From positions 241,758 through 305,757 of the forward strand of contig JAKVBF010000009.1 in assembly GCA_022447555.1 (NCBI GenBank): a DNA stretch of 64,000 bases. The letters are read 5' to 3'. Under the pieces are notes generated by a model. The model had not been told where the DNA came from and made no database searches. It was given only the letters and a program-made list of their open reading frames with translations. Source of the DNA: Mariniblastus sp. (GTDB lineage: Bacteria > Planctomycetota > Planctomycetia > Pirellulales > Pirellulaceae). Shown here one piece after another: positions 16,786-26,427 of this stretch. The translations under genes and the position numbers were made by a program. The first letter of the stretch is position 1. Every line of letters starts with the position of its first letter.

Positions 16786-17811
16786 TCAATTCCATGAACC
16801 GTCTGTGCTCATTTTATCATTCCAATAAAATTGCTGTACCCGATGATTGTAAGAATCCAGCACATGAATCATACCCTTGGCATCTTGGCACATGCCCCAA
16901 GGTTGATGCAGCTCTCCGAGTTTTCGCCCAGGTTTGCCCCATGTTCCGAGAGGGCTGCCAGCCAGCGTGAATTTTTGGATCCGGTGATTGCCGAATTCAC
17001 AGACGAAGACATGCCCTTTGCCGTCGAAAAAAAGATCGTAAGGATAGTTGAGTTGACCGCTTGCTTTACCGGGTTCTCCAAAGACATGCATGATTTTTGG
17101 GGATTCCCCCGTTGCATCGAAAACTTGGATTCTGTGATTGCTCGCGTCGGCCACCCATAAGTGATCGTTGGCGTCGATAGCCAAGCCTTGGGGGCGGAGG
17201 AATTCCCCGACTTTGGAGCCGTGGCCGCCCCACTCGTAAAGGTATTCACCTGTTGAATTGAATTTTTGGATCCGATCGTAGTCTCCGTATTCTGCCACGT
17301 AGTAATTTCCTTCAGAGTCTTGGACCGTGTCGGTAACGAATCCAAATTCCTCGGGGCCTCGGCCGTGTTGCCCGCCAATGGTTCGAGATTCAATCAGTGT
17401 TCCGTCAAGCTCATAAAAAAGAACTCTGTGGTAATGCGTGTCACTGACAATCAATTTTTGGTCGTTGGACATGGAGAGACCGCAAGGCTTTCCGTTCTTT
17501 ACGGCCGGCGTTCTCCATTGTCGGAGCAGCGTGCCCGTCGTGTCGAAAACCTGTATTCTTCCAGTCATGTCCACGACATAAAGTTGTTGGTTGGCGTCAA
17601 TGGTGACCGCACGTGGTTTTTGGAATCTCCCATCCCCCAGTCCCCGTCTTCCCCACGATTGAATCGCATTCGGGTCGGTGGGGGAGCCGGGGAGGCAGCC
17701 ACTGGATGACAGGACAGTTACGATGGTCAGGGCGCAAAACGCCAGAACCCACGTAGAAAACGAGGGAAGCGCGTTCGAAGGTTCGCTAAACGGTTTTTTG
17801 ATTGGCTTCAT
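16786..17811 (-). CDS. NHL-repeat beta-propeller lipoprotein
   Basis: 341 residues. A signal with lipobox (LSSSGC, lipidated Cys39) anchors it to a membrane. The rest is a run of NHL repeats: units such as FQKPRAVTIDANQQLYVVDMTGRIQVFD, FLRPQGLAIDANDHLWVADASNHRIQVFD and LHQPWGMCQDAKGMIHVLDSYNHRVQQF give at least five to six propeller blades. NHL propellers are binding scaffolds and this one has no catalytic motif that I see. It is transcribed toward the ROK kinase gene 43 bases downstream. Confidence 0.87.
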   Translation of the reverse strand: MKPIKKPFSEPSNALPSFSTWVLAFCALTIVTVLSSSGCLPGSPTDPNAIQSWGRRGLGDGRFQKPRAVTIDANQQLYVVDMTGRIQVFDTTGTLLRQWRTPAVKNGKPCGLSMSNDQKLIVSDTHYHRVLFYELDGTLIESRTIGGQHGRGPEEFGFVTDTVQDSEGNYYVAEYGDYDRIQKFNSTGEYLYEWGGHGSKVGEFLRPQGLAIDANDHLWVADASNHRIQVFDATGESPKIMHVFGEPGKASGQLNYPYDLFFDGKGHVFVCEFGNHRIQKFTLAGSPLGTWGKPGRKLGELHQPWGMCQDAKGMIHVLDSYNHRVQQFYWNDKMSTDGSWN

Positions 17812-17891
17812 GATTTGATGCAGTAAGAAGGTTGGCTTGATTATAGCGAGAGGAATTAAAGTGGGTCACCTCGTCGCAGAATAAAAACTAC

Positions 17892-17921
17892 TTGACCCGG
17901 TTGGAAATGTCGCGATATAGT
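17892..17921 (+). promoter_or_regulatory. Sigma-70-type promoter for the tsaC-rpiB unit
   Basis: TTGACC (17892-17897) and TATAGT (17916-17921) are separated by 18 bases, 44 bases before the start codon at 17966. It is the best match to a housekeeping promoter among the gaps I inspected. Confidence 0.55.
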
Positions 17922-17965
17922 GTCGGGAGTTTCTGTCCCTGTGGCCGCAAATCATTCTGAGCCTT

Positions 17966-19132
17966 TTGTTAATGCCAGCTCGCGTAGTCAATCTCAAGAA
18001 TTCCGAGGATTTGCGAGATGTCGTTCATCTGGCCGTTGAGGCGTTATCAGCCGGACAAATTGTGGCCATTCCTACGGAAACCGTGTATGGTGTCGCGGCG
18101 AGTGCGTTAAATGAGCAAGCGGTCAGCCGTTTGTTGAAAATCAAACACAGAACACCAGGCAAGCCGCTTGCCTTTGCGATAAAAAGCCTCGATGATGCAT
18201 TGGATTATGTACCGGATCTTTCCGATTTAGGTAGACGTTTGGGGCGCAGATGCTGGCCTGGACCGGTGACTTTGGTCCTGGAAGATAAACATCCCGACAG
18301 CGTGATTAGTAGGTTACCCGAGACGGTCCGTCGGGCGACTGTTGCGAGAGGCACGGTTGGATTAAGGGTTCCAGCTCATGAGGCCACACTTCAAATCCTG
18401 AGATTACTGGCCGGCCCCATCGTGTTAACAAGCGCTAACATCAGTGGTGAAGAGGCCTTGATAGACGGCGCTGATGTGATCGAACATTTTGGTGATGAGA
18501 TTGACTTGATTTTGGACGATGGACGATCCCATTATGGTCAAGCCTCATCGGTAGTGAAAATTATCGACAATCGCTATGAATTGCTTCGCGCGGGGGTTGT
18601 GGGAGAAACGGTTTTGAACCAAATGGCTGGATTTATTGCGTTGGTCGTCTGCACCGGGAACACTTGCCGCAGCCCGATGGGGGAAGCTTTGTTTAAGAAA
18701 CATATGGCGAACCACCTCAATTGCAATGTTTCCGAATTGGAGAGCCTGGGGATTACGGTTGCTTCGGCAGGGATTGCGGCCATGCCCGGAGGCCAACCCT
18801 CGAGCCAATCGGTAGAAGTCATGTCTAATATGGGGTTGGATATTACAAAGTGCCGTAGTCAGCCCGTTACGGAACAGCTGATTCGATCCGCGGATGTCAT
18901 TCTGACGTTGACAGGTAACCATCGGCACGCGATTGTCTCTCGGTGGCCGGATGCTGCATCACGAACCCACACGCTTCGAACGGATGGTCAAGATGTCACC
19001 GATCCGATTGGTATGCCGGTTGATATTTACCAAGCCTGCGCGGAACAAATTGAACAAAATGTCGAAGAATGGATTGAAAAACTCGCACCGCAAATCGATT
19101 CAATGAAAAAGGCGAATGGCGATGATAGTTAG
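17966..19132 (+). CDS. TsaC/Sua5 domain fused to low-molecular-weight phosphatase
   Basis: 388-residue two-domain cytoplasmic protein. Residues about 10-210 are the YrdC/TsaC domain that makes threonylcarbamoyl-AMP for the t6A37 modification of tRNA: AIPTETVYGVAASA, K60-H-R62 with TPGKPL, RCWPGPVTLVL and PIVLTSANISGE. Residues about 220-380 are a low-molecular-weight tyrosine/arginine phosphatase: P-loop Cys229-TGNTC-Arg235-S and a DPIG motif near residue 345 with the general-acid Asp. The C-terminal domain of Sua5 is absent, its place taken by the phosphatase. The stop overlaps the rpiB start. In B. subtilis ywlC (Sua5), ywlE (phosphatase) and ywlF (RpiB) are neighbours, so the fusion keeps a known gene order. 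Confidence 0.92.
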   Translation: MLMPARVVNLKNSEDLRDVVHLAVEALSAGQIVAIPTETVYGVAASALNEQAVSRLLKIKHRTPGKPLAFAIKSLDDALDYVPDLSDLGRRLGRRCWPGPVTLVLEDKHPDSVISRLPETVRRATVARGTVGLRVPAHEATLQILRLLAGPIVLTSANISGEEALIDGADVIEHFGDEIDLILDDGRSHYGQASSVVKIIDNRYELLRAGVVGETVLNQMAGFIALVVCTGNTCRSPMGEALFKKHMANHLNCNVSELESLGITVASAGIAAMPGGQPSSQSVEVMSNMGLDITKCRSQPVTEQLIRSADVILTLTGNHRHAIVSRWPDAASRTHTLRTDGQDVTDPIGMPVDIYQACAEQIEQNVEEWIEKLAPQIDSMKKANGDDS

Positions 19133-19571
19133 TCTGGGCAGTGACCATCGAGGCATTGAACAACGTCAGTTGATCGCTGGTGTCGTCAGAGATGCAGGTC
19201 ATGAAGTGGATGATTGCGGAACCCATACAACCGATTCGTGTGACTACCCCGATATCGCCGCCTCGGTCGCGCGTCAGGTGGCTCTTCAACAGACGGACCG
19301 AGGAATCCTGATATGTGGAACAGGGATTGGTGTCTCCATCGCGGCGAACAAAATTAATGGGATTCGGGCGGCTGTTTGTCACGATACGCATACAGTGGAA
19401 ATGAGTCGACGTCACAATGACGCCAATATCCTTTGCATATCAGCCATGCTTGGAGAGCCTCAAATGCGAGAGATGGTGAAGCTTTGGTTGACAACTCCCT
19501 TTGATGGTGAACGGCATCAAAGGCGGGTCCAAAAGATTAAAGAACTTGAATGCAGTCCCTCGACCGGTTAG
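19116..19571 (+). CDS. rpiB: Ribose-5-phosphate isomerase B
   Basis: 151-residue RpiB/LacAB-family isomerase that interconverts ribose-5-phosphate and ribulose-5-phosphate. Seen are the substrate loop GSDHRGIEQRQ, the DYPDIA segment, the catalytic Cys67 in ILICGTGIG, and SRRHNDANIL with the phosphate-binding residues. The ATG at 19116 overlaps the preceding gene by 17 bases; a second ATG at 19122 would also work (MIVSLGSDH matches typical RpiB starts). Translational coupling to the fusion protein is likely. Confidence 0.95.
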   Translation: MAMIVSLGSDHRGIEQRQLIAGVVRDAGHEVDDCGTHTTDSCDYPDIAASVARQVALQQTDRGILICGTGIGVSIAANKINGIRAAVCHDTHTVEMSRRHNDANILCISAMLGEPQMREMVKLWLTTPFDGERHQRRVQKIKELECSPSTG

Positions 19572-19597
19572 TGCGGAACCTTTCGTCGTGGTAAAAA

Positions 19598-19663
19598 GAG
19601 GGCATAACGAGGGCGTAACGAGGGCGTAACGAGGGCGTAACGAGGGTGGAGCGAGGGTGGAGC
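19598..19663 (+). repeat. Tandem array of an 11-bp repeat
   Basis: Six abutting 11-bp units follow the rpiB stop: one GAGGGCATAAC, three GAGGGCGTAAC and two GAGGGTGGAGC, then a partial GAGG. The array lies 27 bases after rpiB and 94 bases before the lipoprotein start. It is not a CRISPR (no spacers). It may be a slippage-prone spacer or a multi-copy protein-binding site. Confidence 0.9.
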
Positions 19664-19756
19664 GAGGTTGATATTCGAAAACGTCGCTTAGTAAGTGGTT
19701 CAGGATATCCGAGAAAACGGGATCCATTTGATGCGGGATGCGAGCGTTTAAATTTG

Positions 19757-21205
19757 ATGGAAAAAAAAGCAATCATAAACAGCCGGGGGCCGTATTCGGT
19801 TCGCATTATTGGAGTGATTTGGTTGGCATTCCTATTGGGTTGCCCCGCGGCTCCCGAGCCGATTGAGGAGGAAACCGTTGATGTCACGCCGCCTCCCCCG
19901 CTGTCGCTACTGTTGGTTGACACCCCCGGACTTGCCCCGTTAATAGCACGCCAATGGTCGGCGCGTCGGGATGGCCAAATCAATGCAACAGAGATCAGTT
20001 TTGAAGATCTGGAATCGAACGCTTATCGGGAGGTCAAAGAAAACGACGTCGTCATTTATCCGGTTGAAATGATTGGTGAAATGGTCTCGCGAAACCTTTT
20101 GCTGGAGGTGCCGAAAACCACTTGGAACTCTGAAGAGTTCAATAAAAAGGAACTCCTGCGAAAAAGCCGAACTCGATTTGTGCAATTCGGAGGCGACGCG
20201 TGGGGAACACCCTTGGGCAGTCCACAATTGGTGCTGATGTATCGGGATGATGTTTTGCAACAGCTGGGTGAGGAACCGCCCAAAACCTGGGAACAGTTTT
20301 TTAGTTTGGTAAATAAATTAAAAGGTTCCGAGTTAAAAGATGCGGATGGCAATCCCTTGCCTGTAGGCGTCGACATTCCATTGACGGATCGGTGGGCGTC
20401 GGTTTCGTTTTTGGCGATGTGTGCAGCCGACATCCGGTATCGCGGGAAATTGTCGACGGTTTTTGAAAACTCAGATATGCAGCCATTGATTAATCGAAAG
20501 CCGTTCGTGGCGAAGCTCTCGGCGCTTAAAAAAGCGGCGGATGAAGCGGATCTGAGCTTGACGCCTGCTGACGTTTATCGGCGGATGCTTGAGGGCGATA
20601 GTGCGATGGCGATCGGTTGGCCGTCCATGGGATTGCTTGATAAGACGCCGCCGGCCAACGAGCATGTTCGTATCGCTCGCCTACCTGGATCTGCGGATTG
20701 GTACGATTTCGATGAACAAGTGTTCGTACGACGGGATAAGGATGATCCGATCCATGTCGATTCACTCGGTTTTGAAGGTAGGATGGCTTCGGTGGCAGAA
20801 GGTTCCGGTAACACCCTCACGTCGTTCGAGTTTATCGCCTGGTTGGCGAGTAAGCAAATCAGCCTGCTTTACCTACCGCAGTCTGCGAGCGGTGCTGCGT
20901 TCCGAGCCAGTCATTTGGGCAACATGGCCCGCTGGACAGGAGAGGGTTTGGCGCCCGACGCGATAGACCAATACAGTGATATTTTAAAGGCCTCGGACCT
21001 CTCTAACACGTCTTTTGTTTTCCCCCGTATCCCTGGTGTTCGCGAGTATCGAAGCCGGTTAGACGCGGCCATTCAGGAATGTTTGTCTGGAGCGACAGAC
21101 CCCCAGTCGGCCTTGGATAGCGTGGTGCAAGGGTGGAATGGTATTAGCAAAGTCCAAGGTTTGAAAAAACAGAAATCTTGGCTTCGAAAAAGTGTTGGGT
21201 TTTGA
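19757..21205 (+). CDS. Extracellular solute-binding lipoprotein (ABC importer type)
   Basis: 482-residue lipoprotein with lipobox FLLGC (lipidated Cys29). It is a family 1-like solute-binding protein: WGTPLGSPQLVLMYRDDVLQQLGEEPPKTWEQFFSLVNKLK is the characteristic central motif, and FEFIAWLASKQISLLYLPQSASGAAFR resembles the C-terminal lobe. Such proteins usually deliver sugars to ABC permeases, but no permease or ATPase gene is adjacent, so the partner or role is unknown. The start is set at MEKKAIINSRG. The longer open frame would begin inside the 11-bp repeat array and place the signal too far in. Confidence 0.78.
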   Translation: MEKKAIINSRGPYSVRIIGVIWLAFLLGCPAAPEPIEEETVDVTPPPPLSLLLVDTPGLAPLIARQWSARRDGQINATEISFEDLESNAYREVKENDVVIYPVEMIGEMVSRNLLLEVPKTTWNSEEFNKKELLRKSRTRFVQFGGDAWGTPLGSPQLVLMYRDDVLQQLGEEPPKTWEQFFSLVNKLKGSELKDADGNPLPVGVDIPLTDRWASVSFLAMCAADIRYRGKLSTVFENSDMQPLINRKPFVAKLSALKKAADEADLSLTPADVYRRMLEGDSAMAIGWPSMGLLDKTPPANEHVRIARLPGSADWYDFDEQVFVRRDKDDPIHVDSLGFEGRMASVAEGSGNTLTSFEFIAWLASKQISLLYLPQSASGAAFRASHLGNMARWTGEGLAPDAIDQYSDILKASDLSNTSFVFPRIPGVREYRSRLDAAIQECLSGATDPQSALDSVVQGWNGISKVQGLKKQKSWLRKSVGF

Positions 21206-21273
21206 TCTTGGTCATAACCCAAAGAGTCTAGATGGATCGACTCTGGATGGATCGACTCTGCCGCAACCACTAG

Positions 21274-22680
21274 TCAGGACATGTTGATTTCAAATCCCGA
21301 GCGATAGGGTCGGGATAAGAACGAATTGGCTTGTTCATCGCCCACCACTTGGCGTTTGTCGGGATCCCAGTCCAGCGGTCTTCCTAAACGCATCGCAATG
21401 TTGGACAGATGGCAGATCTCAAGCATTTGGTTGTGTGTCCAAACATCGGATATCGGTTCTTTTTGGGCGTTGATCGCTTCGATGAAGTTAAGCGTGTGAT
21501 TTTCTGGTACAGGACCGCCGTAAACCTCTTCCACAGCTCGATTTGGAAGAGGATTGCTGGCGAGATCCTCTACCGGTTTGCCCACGATCTTGCCTCGGTT
21601 GACAAAAAATCGCCCCTTCGAGCCCTCGAACAAGATGCCGTTATCTCCTTCATTGGTAATCAATAGTTCGACTCCGTCTTGCATATCCACCTTGATGTTG
21701 TATTTGATTGCAATGTCATATTTATCATCGACCAGCGGGTAGCCGTTTTTATCATAGTCGACATCAAACTCGTAACTCAGAGGTGTGATCTTACGAGCTC
21801 TCGTTTGGTAAGAACCCCGATCGTATGGTCCTGTGTCCCAAGGTGAAATTGCCCAGCAGGCGATGTCAACATGGTGAGCTCCCCAGTCTGTTAGTTTGCC
21901 GCCTGAAAAGGCATGCCAATTTCGGAAAGCATAATGCCCGTTACTGTAAAGGGGGACGCCACCACCATAACCCTTTCGCATTTCCGGGAGTGCTCGATAG
22001 GGAACTTTTGGCGCGGGTCCGAGCCACTCGTTCCAGTTAAGTTCCGCGGGGACCGGCGATTCTGGAATGGCTGGAGAGGGACCAAAACCACCAATCCCAC
22101 AAGTTACTTTTTTGACCTTTCCGATCCGGCCGTCTCGGATCAGCGCGATGGCTTGTAAGAAACGCTGACTTGATTCTGTTCGCTGCATGGTTCCTACTTG
22201 AAAAGTTCTCTTGGTTTCCTTTTTAACTCTTTCAATCACCTTCCCCTCAGCAATGGTCAGCGTGAGAGGTTTTTCGCAGTAGACATCTTTTCCGGCCAGC
22301 ATCGCTTCAATCGCAATTTTGGTGTGCCAATGGTCTGGCGTTGCGATCATGACGGCATCGATATCTTTCCGATCCAGAATTCGTCGGTAGTCCTCGTAAG
22401 CCTCCGGCCTCGTACCCTGGCGTTCCTCCAGCTGTTCGACATTGGTTCCTAGAATCTTGGAATCCACATCAGCCAATGCGGCGAAGTCGGCAAACTGAGT
22501 GGATTTGTTGGTGATGGCAACGCCTTGATTGCGCAGCCCGATGGTCGCAAAAATCGGGCGATCATTCGCTGAACAGTAGCCAAAGGCTGGGGCGGCTGAG
22601 AGCTGGCTGCCGACTGCGAGCCCGGCTCCAACAGTACCTTTGATGAAACGGCGACGTGTCAGATGGTTTGCTGCGTGCAT
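21274..22680 (-). CDS. Tat-exported Gfo/Idh/MocA-family oxidoreductase
   Basis: 468 residues. A twin-arginine signal (TRRRFIKGTVGAGLAVGSQ) directs the folded, cofactor-loaded protein out of the cytoplasm. The Rossmann segment is DFAALADVDSKILG with YRRILDRKDIDAVMIATPDHWH, and the EKP motif near residue 137 (DVYCEKPLTLTIAEG) has the conserved Lys. The C-terminal domain holds GGGKLTDWGAHHVDIACWA-like sequence (SGGKLTDWGAHHVD). These are typical of the very numerous planctomycete Gfo/Idh/MocA proteins thought to act on sugars. Substrate unknown. Confidence 0.93.
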   Translation of the reverse strand: MHAANHLTRRRFIKGTVGAGLAVGSQLSAAPAFGYCSANDRPIFATIGLRNQGVAITNKSTQFADFAALADVDSKILGTNVEQLEERQGTRPEAYEDYRRILDRKDIDAVMIATPDHWHTKIAIEAMLAGKDVYCEKPLTLTIAEGKVIERVKKETKRTFQVGTMQRTESSQRFLQAIALIRDGRIGKVKKVTCGIGGFGPSPAIPESPVPAELNWNEWLGPAPKVPYRALPEMRKGYGGGVPLYSNGHYAFRNWHAFSGGKLTDWGAHHVDIACWAISPWDTGPYDRGSYQTRARKITPLSYEFDVDYDKNGYPLVDDKYDIAIKYNIKVDMQDGVELLITNEGDNGILFEGSKGRFFVNRGKIVGKPVEDLASNPLPNRAVEEVYGGPVPENHTLNFIEAINAQKEPISDVWTHNQMLEICHLSNIAMRLGRPLDWDPDKRQVVGDEQANSFLSRPYRSGFEINMS

Positions 22681-22838
22681 AGGTACAGATCTTTAAAAAG
22701 ACATTAATAAAAAAAGCAGTAACGTTGGCTAACAACGGTTTCACGAACCGTGCCCAGGGAATTGTGGATCAGCCACCCATTTCAAGTATGGTTAGTTTAT
22801 CTTCAATTGTAGTCGGTTTGGTTTCGTCCGTGGAAAAC

Positions 22839-22863
22839 GCTGCAGAGAGAGGCTCTCTGCAGC
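22839..22863 (-). terminator. Strong hairpin terminator after the cyclophilin gene
   Basis: A perfect 11-bp inverted repeat (GCTGCAGAGAG/CTCTCTGCAGC) with a 3-base loop lies 25 bases past the cyclophilin stop. On the minus strand it is followed by GTTTTCC. Confidence 0.7.
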
Positions 22864-22887
22864 ATGATGCGGAAGGACCAGTGCGAA

Positions 22888-23319
22888 TTAGTCTTCGATA
22901 ACGACCGATTCCATGGTGTCACCTTGAGCGATCGAATCCACGATCTCTTGTCCCTCGAGGACTTGGCCGAAAACGCCGTGCTTACCATCCAGCCATGGGG
23001 TAGCAACGTGGGTGATGAAGAATTGGGATCCGTTGGTGTTGGGGCCAGCATTGGCCATCGAGAGAACTCCGGGGCCTGTGTGTTTTCCTGCTAACGCTCC
23101 CGGTTCGTCATTGAACTGGTAGCCAGGGCCACCTGTGCCAGTCCCTTGTGGGCAACCGGCTTGGACCATGAAATCAGGAATGACTCGGTGGAATGTGAGT
23201 CCGTTGTAAAATCCATCGTTGGCAAGTTTCACAAAATTACCCGTCGTTTCGGGGGCTTGCTCTGTGAACAGCTCTATCTTGATGGTGCCTTTATTGGTGT
23301 TGATTATGGCTGTGGACAT
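22888..23319 (-). CDS. Cyclophilin-type peptidyl-prolyl isomerase
   Basis: 143-residue cytoplasmic cyclophilin that speeds cis-trans isomerisation of X-Pro bonds. Catalytic and binding motifs seen are [22 protein letters not shown] (catalytic Arg in FHRV), [19 protein letters not shown] and [15 protein letters not shown]. There is no signal peptide. The start at MSTAIINT is supported by GGAG 7 bases upstream; the in-frame ATG four codons earlier includes that GGAG in its own codons. Confidence 0.96.
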   Translation of the reverse strand: MSTAIINTNKGTIKIELFTEQAPETTGNFVKLANDGFYNGLTFHRVIPDFMVQAGCPQGTGTGGPGYQFNDEPGALAGKHTGPGVLSMANAGPNTNGSQFFITHVATPWLDGKHGVFGQVLEGQEIVDSIAQGDTMESVVIED

Positions 23320-23541
23320 CGGAGTCTCCATGGAAGTGTTATTTTAGTTCGGCCGAACGCGATCGAGTCGGCCCGCCAATTGTTTTTCATTTGAGGCGTT
23401 ATTGTTTCATATTCCAGCACTCGCCGCAACAACCGAGGTCCTCGTTGAGTCATGGTAAAGCGGTGTTGAATTAAGGACGCAGAAGGGAATTCATGTTATT
23501 CTTTTCAGCGGACACTTCACGCAGATGGAGGAAATGGACAG

Positions 23542-26340
23542 GTGACAACGGATTCACAAAACAAAGGACCGAAACGGTTGTTGTTGCTCGATGGAATGGC
23601 ATTGGTCTATCGGGCGCACTTTGCATTGATTCGCAGCCCAAGATTCAACTCCGCTGGACTTTGTACCTCGGCGGTTTACGGTTTAGCCAATACCCTGATG
23701 GATCTTCTGAAAAGAGAAGAACCGACGCACATCTGTGTCGTCTTCGATACACCGGAACCGACCGAACGTCATGAAGTCTACCCGGAGTATAAGGCCCAGC
23801 GAGATTCTTTGCCTGAGGATATTGGCCAGCAGTTGCCCTACGTCGATCGACTCTTTTACGCGTTCGGAGTGACGGTGGTTCGGCTGCCTGGATACGAGGC
23901 AGATGACATCATAGGTACCATTGCCCACGAAGCGTCGGCTCACGGATTTGAATCTTGGATGGTCACACCTGACAAGGACTACGATCAACTGGTAGGTGAA
24001 AACACCTATGTCTTGAAACCAGGTCGTAAAGGTTCGGAATACGAACGTTTGGGTGTCTCAGAAGTCTTGGCGAAGTGGGGAATTGACTCAGTTGCGCAGG
24101 TCATCGATATCTTAGGGCTGATGGGTGATTCAAGTGACAACATACCCGGCGTACCCGGGATTGGACCGAAAACCGCGCAAAAGTTAATCGCTAAATACGA
24201 TTCGATGGAAAACCTGTTGGACCACGTCGAAGAACTGAAAGGGAAACAAAAAGAACGGTTGATTGAGAATGCCGATTTGGCCCGTTTGTCAAAGCAGTTA
24301 GTGACCATTCAACTTGATGTGCCACACGGTGTTGAATTGGATTCTTTGGCAATCAAAGAGGTGAATGAAGACGAATTGAAATCATTGTTCGAGGAATTGG
24401 AATTTGATTCGCTTGGCAAACGTGTATTTGGCAAGACGTTTACTTCGGCTCCGTCACGCGCTGCGATGATCCGGGAAAAGCGCGAGGCCGAGATTCAGAC
24501 CAGTCTATTTGATGAACCCGTTGTTGAGTCGACGATTGAGGATGTGCCTCATGTTTATCGTAGAATCAGTACTCGCGAGCAACGTGCCCAATTGATTGCC
24601 CAATTAGAGCAACAAACCCAAATCTCATTCGATACGGAAACGACCGGCTTGGATCCCAGAACGGCTTCCCTTCTGGGAATAGCGTTTTCATTCGAGCCTC
24701 ATACCGGTTTCTATGTGACCTTTCCCGAAAAACGAAAGGGTTCTTTGAAAGTATTGGAAGAATTTCGAGGGGTTTTCGAGAACGAGAAGATCGAAAAAAT
24801 TGGCCACAATTTGAAATACGATCTTTCGCTCCTCAAATGGTACGGTTTTGACGTGGCAGGGCCTTTGCTGGATACCATGCTGGCGCACAGCATGAAGGAA
24901 CCGGAAATGAGGCACGGTCTCGATTATCTATCGAAGCTGTATTTGGGTTACCGGCCGATCTCGATTACCGACTTGATTGGCGAACGTGGACCCGAGCAAA
25001 AAAACATGAAAGACATTGATCCCGAGACCGTTTGCCAATATGCCTGCGAGGATGCGGATGTGACATTGCAGGTCAGTCATGCGATTCGGGCCGATATCGA
25101 TGCTCGAGGTGTCGCCGGTGTCTGCTACGATGTGGAATGCCCCTTGATACCGGTTTTGGTGGATATGGAACATGAAGGCATCCGTCTGGATGTGGAGACA
25201 TTGCAGCGTTATTCCAAGGTTCTTGGAAGAGAAATTGAGGCATTGCAATCCCGGATTTTTGACGCGGCGGGTCGAGAATTTAATATTGATTCGCCCAAGC
25301 AACTGGGAATCGTATTATACGAAGACTTGGCATTGGAGAAGAACCCTAAACGGACTGCAACCGGACAATACTCGACACGCGAGGCGGAACTAGAACGACT
25401 ATCGAGCAAGCATAAGATCATCGCTGATATTCTCGATTACCGAAACGCGGTAAAATTGAAATCGGTTTACGTGGACCAACTTCCCGATGCGGTGGACCCG
25501 AAAACGGATCGTGTTCACACGCACTACAGTCAAACATGGACCGCGACGGGGCGGATACAATCCAACAATCCAAACCTTCAAACCATTCCGATTCGTAAAA
25601 AGCGTGGGCGGGAAATACGGGCTGCTTTTGTTGCACGTAATGAAGACTTTCTGATACTGTCCGCTGACTATTCGCAAATCGAGTTAAGAATCATGGCGGA
25701 GTTGAGTCAAGACAAGGCGATGAACAGAGCGTTTCGCCAAGGGGTGGATATTCATCGGGTCACAGCCGCCAATGTCTATCAAGTCGACGTTGAGGATGTC
25801 ACCCGAGAAATGCGGGACAAGGCCAAGATGGTCAATTTCGGGATCCTCTACGGGATCTCCGCATTTGGATTACAGCAACGGTTGAATATACCTCGTCAGG
25901 AGGCCAATTCGTTGATCGAAGGCTATTTCCAGCAATACACAGGAGTTCAGGAATATATCGACTCGATGATTGCATACGGGCGGGAACACGGATATGTAAG
26001 GACATTGATGGGCCGGCGGCGTTATTTACGAGATATCAACTCACGAAGTCGAGGTGTTGCGAATGCCGCGGAGCGGTTGGCTATGAATAGTCCAATTCAA
26101 GGGACCGCTGCGGACATGCTTAAAATGGCCATGATCAAAGTGAACAAATTATTGAAGGGGGGAGCCTTCGAAACAAAAATGTTGTTGACGGTACACGATG
26201 AAATTGTATTTGATCTCTACCGAGAAGAACAAAAGCGGGTTCTGCCCTTGATTGAAGAAGCGATGAAGACAGCACTGCCAATGAAGGTGCCTATTGTGGT
26301 GGAAATGGGGACCGGGCATAATTGGCTCGAGGCTCACTAA
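23542..26340 (+). CDS. polA: DNA polymerase I
   Basis: 932-residue repair and Okazaki-fragment polymerase. The N-terminal 5'-3' exonuclease domain (RLLLLDGMALVYRAHFAL, DKDYDQLV, GDSSDNIPGVPGIGPKTA) is followed by a 3'-5' exonuclease with its acidic residues apparently intact (FDTETTGLD near residue 363, IGHNLKYDLSL, YACEDADVTL). The polymerase domain has motif A DYSQIELRIMAELS near 708, motif B RDKAKMVNFGILYGIS near 760 and motif C VHDEIVFD near 885. Start: a GTG with GGAGGAA 8 bases upstream (23527-23533). All three activities are predicted, as in E. coli Pol I. Confidence 0.97.
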   Translation: MTTDSQNKGPKRLLLLDGMALVYRAHFALIRSPRFNSAGLCTSAVYGLANTLMDLLKREEPTHICVVFDTPEPTERHEVYPEYKAQRDSLPEDIGQQLPYVDRLFYAFGVTVVRLPGYEADDIIGTIAHEASAHGFESWMVTPDKDYDQLVGENTYVLKPGRKGSEYERLGVSEVLAKWGIDSVAQVIDILGLMGDSSDNIPGVPGIGPKTAQKLIAKYDSMENLLDHVEELKGKQKERLIENADLARLSKQLVTIQLDVPHGVELDSLAIKEVNEDELKSLFEELEFDSLGKRVFGKTFTSAPSRAAMIREKREAEIQTSLFDEPVVESTIEDVPHVYRRISTREQRAQLIAQLEQQTQISFDTETTGLDPRTASLLGIAFSFEPHTGFYVTFPEKRKGSLKVLEEFRGVFENEKIEKIGHNLKYDLSLLKWYGFDVAGPLLDTMLAHSMKEPEMRHGLDYLSKLYLGYRPISITDLIGERGPEQKNMKDIDPETVCQYACEDADVTLQVSHAIRADIDARGVAGVCYDVECPLIPVLVDMEHEGIRLDVETLQRYSKVLGREIEALQSRIFDAAGREFNIDSPKQLGIVLYEDLALEKNPKRTATGQYSTREAELERLSSKHKIIADILDYRNAVKLKSVYVDQLPDAVDPKTDRVHTHYSQTWTATGRIQSNNPNLQTIPIRKKRGREIRAAFVARNEDFLILSADYSQIELRIMAELSQDKAMNRAFRQGVDIHRVTAANVYQVDVEDVTREMRDKAKMVNFGILYGISAFGLQQRLNIPRQEANSLIEGYFQQYTGVQEYIDSMIAYGREHGYVRTLMGRRRYLRDINSRSRGVANAAERLAMNSPIQGTAADMLKMAMIKVNKLLKGGAFETKMLLTVHDEIVFDLYREEQKRVLPLIEEAMKTALPMKVPIVVEMGTGHNWLEAH

Positions 26341-26427
26341 GGCGCGCTGTCAAAGCCGTAAGCGGGGCATTCAACGCTGATCAGCGAATGGAAGTTAATC
26401 AAACCCACGAATAATTGGAAGAGAAAT

